NCBI GenBank assembly: GCA_036351375.1
Contig: JAZBOY010000107.1
Span: 1-8,204 of the forward strand
Length of the DNA: 8,204 nt
Source: JANQIO01 sp036351375
GTDB taxonomy: Bacteria > Pseudomonadota > Gammaproteobacteria > Pseudomonadales > Halieaceae
Direction: 5' to 3'
Below are positions 1-5,072 of the stretch, piece after piece (positions within the stretch are counted from its first letter, which is position 1; each line of letters begins with the position of its first letter). The notes under the pieces were generated by a model that was not told the origin of the DNA, ran no database searches, and was given only the letters and a program-made list of their open reading frames with translations. The translations under genes and the position numbers were made by a program.

Positions 1-2
1 AG

Positions 3-1385
3 GTGGTGCTGCTGCCCCGTCGGGTTGGTGAACTGGTCATCCCGGCGCTGACCATTGACGGCCAGCGCACCCGGGCGATTCGCGTGCAGGTGAGTGACAC
101 GCCGGTAGCGTCGGACGCCAGCGAGGATGTATTTGTAGAATCCGAGGTGGACCGCGACGAGGTCTATGTGCAGTCCCAGCTGCTGCACACTTTCCGTATT
201 TACGAAGCCATCGACCTCAGTGATCGCGGGCGCTCCGAATTGAAGCTGGAAGGCGCTGTCGTCGAAGAGCTCGAGTCCAGCAGCTTCCAGCGCACCATCA
301 ACGGCCGGCCCTACCGGGTGATCGAGGTGAAGCATGCGATCTTCCCGCAGAAGAGCGGCGAGCTGGTCATTCCGTCAATGACCTTCAATGGCCGCAAGCC
401 CAGCGGTCGCCGCAGCATCCTGTCCTTCAACACCGGCGAGGTGCTCAGGCGCCGCAGTCAACCGATTACCGTGAAGGTCAAACCAGTGCCGGCGGCCTGG
501 CCGGATGCGCCCTGGATTCCCGCCCGCAACCTGCGCATTGAAGAGAGCTGGTCGGCACTGCCGGACGAGCTCGCGGTGGGGGATTCGGTCACCCGCACCT
601 TGACCCTGGTCGCCGAGGGCATCGACAGCAGCCAGCTGCCGCAAATTCCCCAGGCCGACCTGCCGGGCGTCAAGGCCTACCCGGACCAGCCCCGCGCGGA
701 AAACCGACCCGGCAATGACGGCATTACCGGCATCGGCGTCAATAGCACGGCGCTGCTGATTACCAAACCCGGCGAGTTCACGCTTCCCACGGTGCGGGTG
801 CCCTGGTGGGATACAGAGTCCAACAGCCTGCGCTATGCGGAACTGCCGGCCCGCAGCTTCACCGTGGCCGCACCGCTGACGGCAGCGCTGCCAAGCGCTC
901 CTGTCGCTCCGACCCCTGTGCAGGCGGCACCGGCGGACCTGATCCAGCAGACCAACCTGTGGATGTGGGCCACGCTGGCGGCGCTGCTGGGCTGGATGGG
1001 TACCACGGCCTGGCTGGGCTGGCGCCTGCGCGCGCCGCGCCAGGTTGAGGCGGCACCCAGGGAGACCGAGCAAAAAGAGGCAGCGCTGTTCAAGGAATGC
1101 CTGGCGGCCTGCAACGGCAACGACGCGCAGGCGTCCCGCGCCGCCCTGCAGGCCTGGGGCCAGCGCTACTTTGACCAGCAGCGACCGCCTACCCTGGACG
1201 CCATTGCCCGGCATTTTGACAGGCCTGAGCTGGCCGAAGCACTGGAGCAGCTGGAGCGCAGCCTTTATGCTGGCGGTGGTGAGTGGCGCGGCGACAGCCT
1301 GGCACTGGCGCTGAAAGCCTGCCGCAAGCAGGGCAGGAAACGCGCCGCGGTCGGTGGCGATGCGCTGCCGCCGCTCTACACCTGA
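3..1385 (+). CDS. batD: BatD family protein, 3' part (5' end outside window)
   Basis: BatD is a membrane protein of the Bat (Bacteroides aerotolerance) cluster, usually encoded with the von Willebrand-domain proteins BatA/BatB and a MoxR ATPase; its molecular role is not settled. The 460 visible residues contain three similar beta-rich modules marked by GELVIP (residues 9-14), GELVIP (119-124) and GEFTLP (257-262), a proline/alanine-rich linker (about 290-310), one membrane helix (about 319-341) and a cytoplasmic tail of about 120 residues. This gives a large periplasmic part and a single C-terminal anchor. No signal peptide is visible and the frame is open to the left edge, so the GTG at position 3 is not a real start. 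The protein ends in LPPLYT and stops at TGA 1383-1385, inside the first unit of a 22-bp tandem repeat. The family call is by motif and architecture; the remaining bat genes would lie upstream. Confidence 0.87.
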   Translation: MVLLPRRVGELVIPALTIDGQRTRAIRVQVSDTPVASDASEDVFVESEVDRDEVYVQSQLLHTFRIYEAIDLSDRGRSELKLEGAVVEELESSSFQRTINGRPYRVIEVKHAIFPQKSGELVIPSMTFNGRKPSGRRSILSFNTGEVLRRRSQPITVKVKPVPAAWPDAPWIPARNLRIEESWSALPDELAVGDSVTRTLTLVAEGIDSSQLPQIPQADLPGVKAYPDQPRAENRPGNDGITGIGVNSTALLITKPGEFTLPTVRVPWWDTESNSLRYAELPARSFTVAAPLTAALPSAPVAPTPVQAAPADLIQQTNLWMWATLAALLGWMGTTAWLGWRLRAPRQVEAAPRETEQKEAALFKECLAACNGNDAQASRAALQAWGQRYFDQQRPPTLDAIARHFDRPELAEALEQLERSLYAGGGEWRGDSLALALKACRKQGRKRAAVGGDALPPLYT

Positions 1386-1440
1386 CCCGCCGCGGCGCTA
1401 CACCTTACCCGCCGCGGCGCTACACCTGAGCCGCCGCGGG
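1364..1440. repeat. 22-bp tandem repeat starting at the batD stop codon
   Basis: A 22-base period is visible: the word CTACACCT occurs at 1376-1383, 1398-1405 and 1420-1427. Unit 1 (1364-1385) is the last coding part of batD plus its TGA. Units 2 (1386-1407) and 3 (1408-1429) differ from each other by one base, T or G near the end, so unit 3 again ends in TGA and unit 2 in TTA. A partial unit 4 follows (1430-1440). Units 2 and 3 each contain the perfect 10-bp palindrome CGCCGCGGCG (1388-1397 and 1410-1419). The most likely origin is slippage duplication of the gene end. No T-tract follows, so it is not a canonical terminator. The rest of the gap to 1490 shows no promoter that I can defend. 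Confidence 0.9.
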
Positions 1441-1490
1441 GCAGGCCGCGCAGCGCAATCCAGCTTCTACCCGGGAGTCGTAACAAGCGC

Positions 1491-2327
1491 ATGGAACTCA
1501 TCGTTTTTGATCTCGACGGCACCCTGCTGAACCGTCACAGTGAAATCTCCGCCTATACCCGCGACACGCTGGCGGCACTGGCCGACCGCGATATCGCCTA
1601 CACCGTGGCTACCGGGCGCACCCTGCACGCGTCCCGGGACCTGCTGCACGGTCACGGCTTCCGGCTGCCGCAGGTGTTCAAGAACGGGGTCATGATCTGG
1701 AACCCGGCAGACGACGCCTACTCGCACCAGAACTTCCTCACCCAGCATGAAATCCAGCACGTGCTGGAAGCGGTGCTGGCCCAGGACGTGACCCCCTTCA
1801 TCTTCACGCTGGAGCCGGGCAATCGCCACGCCGTGTACCACCCGCCGCTGCGCCATAGCGTCGAGGAGAAGCTGGCGTCGGAATTTTCCAGCCGCTCCGG
1901 CGTCGACGTACTGCCGGCCTCACAGATGCCGGCGGATGCCGAAATTACCAACATCTCGGCGCTCGGCGTGCCCGCCTCCATTGACGCCATCGAAACCCTG
2001 ATCGAGGCTGAACCGGGCCTCGTGGCCTACGCCGGTATTGCGCACGAGGGCGCCGCCCTGCGCTGGATCGATATTCATCACAGCAATGCCAGCAAGGGTG
2101 GCGCGGTGGACCTGCTGCGGGAGCAACTGGGCGCCTCCCGGGTGCTGTGCTTCGGCGACAGTGACAACGACCTCAGCATGTTTGGCCGCGCCGACGAGGC
2201 CTACGCACCGGACAATGCCAAGGACGCCGTCAAACAGGCCGCTACCGCAGTCATCGGCCACCACGACGAAGACGGCATCGCCCGCTTCCTGCGTGAACGC
2301 TTCGGCCTGGAAAGCCGGGTGGCCTAG
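1491..2327 (+). CDS. Cof-type (HAD-IIB) phosphatase
   Basis: A 278-residue cytoplasmic hydrolase of the haloacid dehalogenase superfamily, Cof/YidA-like class IIB, which typically dephosphorylates sugar phosphates or similar small metabolites with Mg2+. All four HAD motifs are visible: motif I DLDGT with nucleophile D7 and acid/base D9; motif II threonine T41 in ATGR; motif III lysine K202 in NASKGG; motif IV GDSDND (222-227) supplying Mg2+-binding aspartates. The cap lies between motifs II and III (about 80-185), as expected for the C2 cap. The NASKG motif and the length are normal for the family. The ATG at 1491 places motif I at the usual distance from the N terminus; the only upstream purine run is GGGAG at 1473-1477, 13 bases away, so the ribosome site is weak. 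It is the first of three tightly packed genes, with the protease gene 1 base after its stop. The exact substrate cannot be read from sequence. Confidence 0.93.
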   Translation: MELIVFDLDGTLLNRHSEISAYTRDTLAALADRDIAYTVATGRTLHASRDLLHGHGFRLPQVFKNGVMIWNPADDAYSHQNFLTQHEIQHVLEAVLAQDVTPFIFTLEPGNRHAVYHPPLRHSVEEKLASEFSSRSGVDVLPASQMPADAEITNISALGVPASIDAIETLIEAEPGLVAYAGIAHEGAALRWIDIHHSNASKGGAVDLLREQLGASRVLCFGDSDNDLSMFGRADEAYAPDNAKDAVKQAATAVIGHHDEDGIARFLRERFGLESRVA

Positions 2328-2328
2328 C

Positions 2329-2868
2329 GTGGACCCCTCCCCCGAAGGCGCCCCGCGGCGCGAACAGAAACGCATGGGCGCCGGCATGCTGGTGCTGGCC
2401 TGGCTGCTGTTCGGCGGACTCGCCGTGTACTGGTTTGACGGCATGCTGGAGCGCCAGCGCAATCCGAACCAGACGCTGAATAGCACGGTTCGCGATGGGT
2501 TCCGCGAGGTGGTGCTGAAACGCAACCGCGCCGGCCACTACGTCACCAGCGGCAAGATCAACGGCCAGGACGTGGTGTTCATGCTCGATACCGGCGCCAC
2601 CACGGTAGCCATACCGGGCCATATCGCCGCCGGCCTCAGCCTGCCCCGCGGGCAGGAGTTCATGACCCAGACCGCCAACGGTCTGGCACGCGCCTATTCC
2701 ACCCGGCTGGACGTGGTCAGCATCGGCGACATTGCGCTCAGCAATGTCAGCGCCGGTGTATCGCCGGGACTGCAGACCGAGGAGATCCTGCTGGGCATGT
2801 CTTTCCTGCAACACATTGAGTTCACCCAGCGCGGCGACACGCTGATCCTGCGCCAGGGCACCTTCTGA
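2329..2868 (+). CDS. Membrane-anchored retropepsin-like aspartyl protease (TIGR02281 type)
   Basis: A 179-residue protein of the clan AA single-domain aspartic proteases found in many Pseudomonadota. Order of parts: short charged N terminus, one membrane helix (about 17-35), a short linker with RNPNQ (43-47), then the protease domain. The active-site motif is MLDTGAT with catalytic D87, and the second conserved glycine region is LLGMSFL (154-160). Such proteins are predicted to work as homodimers, here on the periplasmic side; natural substrates are unknown. I chose the GTG at 2329 because it sits 1 base after the HAD stop and gives the positively charged residues expected before the helix. 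An ATG at 2374 (residue 16) would give a 164-residue protein with almost no cytoplasmic part and is the alternative. The open frame extends further upstream to 2038, but only inside the HAD gene. The Shine-Dalgarno is poor, suggesting translational coupling. Confidence 0.86.
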   Translation: MDPSPEGAPRREQKRMGAGMLVLAWLLFGGLAVYWFDGMLERQRNPNQTLNSTVRDGFREVVLKRNRAGHYVTSGKINGQDVVFMLDTGATTVAIPGHIAAGLSLPRGQEFMTQTANGLARAYSTRLDVVSIGDIALSNVSAGVSPGLQTEEILLGMSFLQHIEFTQRGDTLILRQGTF

Positions 2869-2875
2869 CGCATCC

Positions 2876-4411
2876 GTGAGCACCCTCGACTGGTGGGTCA
2901 TCGCTAGCTACCTGGCGGCCATGCTGCTGCTGGCGGTCTATCTCGGCCGCAGCCAGCGCTCACGGGAAGACTACTACCTGGGCGCCAATCGCCTTCCCGG
3001 CTGGGCGCTGGCGACGTCCATCATCGCCACCCAGTGCTCTACCAACAGCCTGCTCGGGGCACCGGCCTTTGTCGGGTTCGTCATCGGCGGCGGGCTGCTG
3101 TGGCTGCAGTATGAACTGGCGGTACCGCTGGCGATGCTGGCCCTGTGCCTGCTGTTTCTGCCGGTGCGCGCCGCCGGCGTGATCTCGATCTACGCCTACC
3201 TGGAAAGACGGCTGGGGCTGGCCAGCCGGCTGTTGGCCAGCGGCTGTTTCCTGTTCTTCCGCGGGGTGGCCACCGGGGTCACGGTCTACGGTGTGGCCTC
3301 GGTCATTGGCCTGGTAACGGGCACCAGCTACACGGTGGCAGTGTTGATCCTCATGGGCATTACTATCGCCTATGACGTGATGGGCGGCATGCGGGCAGTA
3401 GTGATCTCCGACGTGGTGCAGATGCTGCTGCTCACCGCGGCGGTCCTGTACACCCTGGCCAGCCTGGGACAACCGTTGGCGGCAGAGTGGAGCACCCTGG
3501 CGGAGCGCAGCGTTACCCTGGTCAACGACTGGGGACTCACCGGCAACAACTATGGATTCTGGCCGATGCTGATTGGCGGCCTGTTCCTGTACACCGCCTA
3601 CTACGGCTGCGACCAGAGCCAGGCCCAGCGCCTGCTGGCGGCAAAGGACGCCGCCACCACCCGCCAGGTGCTGTTGCTCAACGGTGTGCTGCGTTTCCCG
3701 CTGGTACTGGCCTACTGCCTGCTGGGGCTGGGCCTCGCTGCCTATGCCCTCCAACAGGCGGACTTCGTGGCCGGGCTGCCGCTCACCAGCGCCGGCGAAC
3801 CCAACTACAACCTTGTGTTCCCGGCCTTCGTGTCGCGGGAGTTCGCACCGGGGTTGGCGGGGCTGGCCATCGTCGGCCTGTTTGCCGCCGCCATGTCTTC
3901 CATCGATTCGGCACTTAACAGTCTATCGGCCAGCACCGTGGAAGACTTCATTGCCCGTTTTCGACCGCTTTCGGAGCGCCAGCTGTTCCTGACCTCGAAG
4001 CTGGCCACCCTGTTCTGGGGAGGCTTTGCCATCCTGTTCTCCTACCAGGTCGAGCGCATCGCCCCCACTGTACTGGAAGCCATCAACAAGGTGGGCTCCA
4101 TGGCCAACGGGCCGTTGCTGGCGTTGTTCTGCATTGCAGTGTTCACGCCGCGCTTCGGCCAGCGGGCAGCCATCGTCGGCTTCGGGCTCGGCCTGCTTGC
4201 CAACCTGCTCACCTGGCTGACCCTGCCGCTGGTGTCCTGGCTGTGGTGGAACGTGATTGGATTTGCGCTGACCGTGACCGGGGCTGCCGTGGCGAGCCGG
4301 TTCACCGCTCGCAGCGAAGTGACCGGTGAGGCACTGGTCTGGCCGCGCCGGGAAGCCATCCTGTTGCTGGCCATGGCGCTGTTTATTCTCGGGATATGCG
4401 TGGTGCTTTGA
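2876..4411 (+). CDS. Sodium:solute symporter (SSS/SLC5 family)
   Basis: A 511-residue polytopic inner-membrane transporter of the sodium:solute symporter family (LeuT fold), with about 13 hydrophobic helices starting at residues 5-23. Family landmarks: REDYYLGANRLPGW (30-43) after TM1; the STNSLLGAPAF stretch in the unwound TM2 region (55-65); YDVMGGMRAVVISDVVQ (166-182); CDQSQAQRLLAAKD (245-258); and FAAAMSSIDSALNSLSAST (336-354), where the two serines S341/S342 occupy the position of the conserved Na2-site serines. The protein looks complete. It resembles the NIS-like (SLC5A5/6-type) subgroup, but substrate cannot be predicted. The GTG at 2876 is preferred because it lies 7 bases after the protease stop and gives a normal TM1; a later ATG at 2921 would remove most of it. 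No convincing Shine-Dalgarno precedes it. The gene runs into the 23-bp repeat array, where its stop codon lies. Confidence 0.92.
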   Translation: MSTLDWWVIASYLAAMLLLAVYLGRSQRSREDYYLGANRLPGWALATSIIATQCSTNSLLGAPAFVGFVIGGGLLWLQYELAVPLAMLALCLLFLPVRAAGVISIYAYLERRLGLASRLLASGCFLFFRGVATGVTVYGVASVIGLVTGTSYTVAVLILMGITIAYDVMGGMRAVVISDVVQMLLLTAAVLYTLASLGQPLAAEWSTLAERSVTLVNDWGLTGNNYGFWPMLIGGLFLYTAYYGCDQSQAQRLLAAKDAATTRQVLLLNGVLRFPLVLAYCLLGLGLAAYALQQADFVAGLPLTSAGEPNYNLVFPAFVSREFAPGLAGLAIVGLFAAAMSSIDSALNSLSASTVEDFIARFRPLSERQLFLTSKLATLFWGGFAILFSYQVERIAPTVLEAINKVGSMANGPLLALFCIAVFTPRFGQRAAIVGFGLGLLANLLTWLTLPLVSWLWWNVIGFALTVTGAAVASRFTARSEVTGEALVWPRREAILLLAMALFILGICVVL

Positions 4412-4519
4412 AGGGCTTTTTTATACGCCCGCTGAGGGCTCTTTAATATGCCCGCTGAGGGCTCTTTAATATGCCCGCTGAGGGCTCTTTATTAAACCCG
4501 CTGAGGGCTCAGTCTTATG
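4405..4519. repeat. 23-bp tandem repeat between convergent genes
   Basis: Four clear units with a 23-base step: 4428-4450, 4451-4473, 4474-4496 and 4497-4519, all starting CCCGCTGAGGGCTC. Units 1 and 2 are identical; unit 3 differs in its last bases (ATTAAA); unit 4 differs after GGGCTC and runs into the last codons of the minus-strand gene (its TAA lies at 4515-4517). A degenerate unit 0 (about 4405-4427, with one extra base) includes the symporter stop codon: TTGAAGGGCTTTTTTATACG aligns with the unit's CTGAGGGCTCTTTAATATG. The array fills the whole gap between the two genes. There are no spacers, so this is not CRISPR. The AT-rich half contrasts with the GC-rich surroundings. Confidence 0.93.
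4427..4490. terminator. Repeated short-hairpin transcription terminator (probable, bidirectional)
   Basis: Within the tandem array, three perfect 4-bp stems GCCC/GGGC with a 5-base loop GCTGA lie at 4427-4439, 4450-4462 and 4473-4485. Each is followed on the plus strand by TCTTT and further A/T bases. A fourth, weaker CCC/GGG version sits at 4497-4507. On the minus strand the same stems are followed by ATATTAAAG, a poorer U-tract, and the weak unit by TTTAAT. The position between the 3' ends of two convergent genes fits termination of both. Each stem alone is short, so the proposal is that several in series add up. This is inferred from sequence only. Confidence 0.55.
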
Positions 4520-5072
4520 GTTGGTTCCTGGGAGCGGAGATGCTGATGGCGCCGCGGACCTCGCCGGGGCGATAGCCCAGCGCCTGGTCGTCCGGGTAGC
4601 GTTTCTTAAGGGCCGCGGCGGTCGCCGGGTCGATGGATTCGCCGTGGCAGACCAGGCAAACGCCGCCCACCCGCTGTGGTGCCAGGAAGCGCACCTGGTC
4701 ATCCACTTCGGCCGCCACCCAGGCGGGCCTGCCGCCGGCGGCCACCACCGTGTCAAAGGCTTCCAGCTGGGCCCGCTCCCAGGTATCCGGCAGCGCACTC
4801 GGGTTGCGCGGTCGCAGGCTGACCCGTTTTACCGACCAGCCGGTTTCAGCACTGAGTTCGGCGGCGATGGCCGGCGCCTTCTCGGCACAGACGGCGATGG
4901 CCTCGGCAGGCGGCCCGGACTCCAGCGCGGCCTGCAGTTGCGGCTTCAGGCGGCTCATGAATACCAGGGCAATAGCGGAGGCTTCGCCGACCTGTGGGTC
5001 CGAGACCAATAGTTCGGAGGCCTGCGTGGTTGCCAGCGTGACCACCAGCAGGGTGGCCAGCAGCCAGCGCAT
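4515..5072 (-). CDS. Exported DUF3365 (Tll0287-like) c-type heme protein
   Basis: A 185-residue protein with a cleavable signal peptide (hydrophobic residues 3-15, likely cleavage after TQA at 18) and a DUF3365/Tll0287-like domain, which in the cyanobacterial protein Tll0287 has a PAS-like fold holding one covalent c-type heme. The heme motif CLVCH is at 139-143. The family's earlier conserved cysteine is present as C62 in AVCAEKAP; in Tll0287 the corresponding cysteine is, to my knowledge, an axial ligand, giving unusual His/Cys ligation. It should act in the periplasm, with heme attached by the Ccm system. The start is ATG 5072-5070, overlapping the exporter's TGA by one base (TGATG), with GGAGG at 5084-5080, 7 bases upstream; a TTG one codon earlier is less likely. 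It is the last gene of the operon and ends in the repeat array. Electron-transfer versus sensor role is unknown. Confidence 0.87.
   Translation of the reverse strand: MRWLLATLLVVTLATTQASELLVSDPQVGEASAIALVFMSRLKPQLQAALESGPPAEAIAVCAEKAPAIAAELSAETGWSVKRVSLRPRNPSALPDTWERAQLEAFDTVVAAGGRPAWVAAEVDDQVRFLAPQRVGGVCLVCHGESIDPATAAALKKRYPDDQALGYRPGEVRGAISISAPRNQP

Noticed and set aside
375..1214. Minus-strand open frame (279 codons) within batD
   Set aside because: Arg/Gly/Gln-rich antisense shadow of a recognisable BatD protein.
1386..1490. Promoter for the HAD gene
   Set aside because: The gap is mostly GC-rich repeat and I could not find a convincing -10/-35 pair.
2038..2328. Upstream extension of the aspartyl protease frame into the HAD gene
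   Set aside because: The HAD motif IV is encoded in the other frame over this stretch, and the extension translates to Arg/Thr/Pro-rich sequence unlike any protease.
2960..3754. Minus-strand open frame (264 codons) within the symporter gene
   Set aside because: Shadow of a transporter with many conserved family motifs; its product is Gln/His/Ala-rich and has no membrane or domain pattern.
4428..4519. Possible CRISPR array
   Set aside because: Units are directly adjacent with no unique spacers and there are no cas genes.
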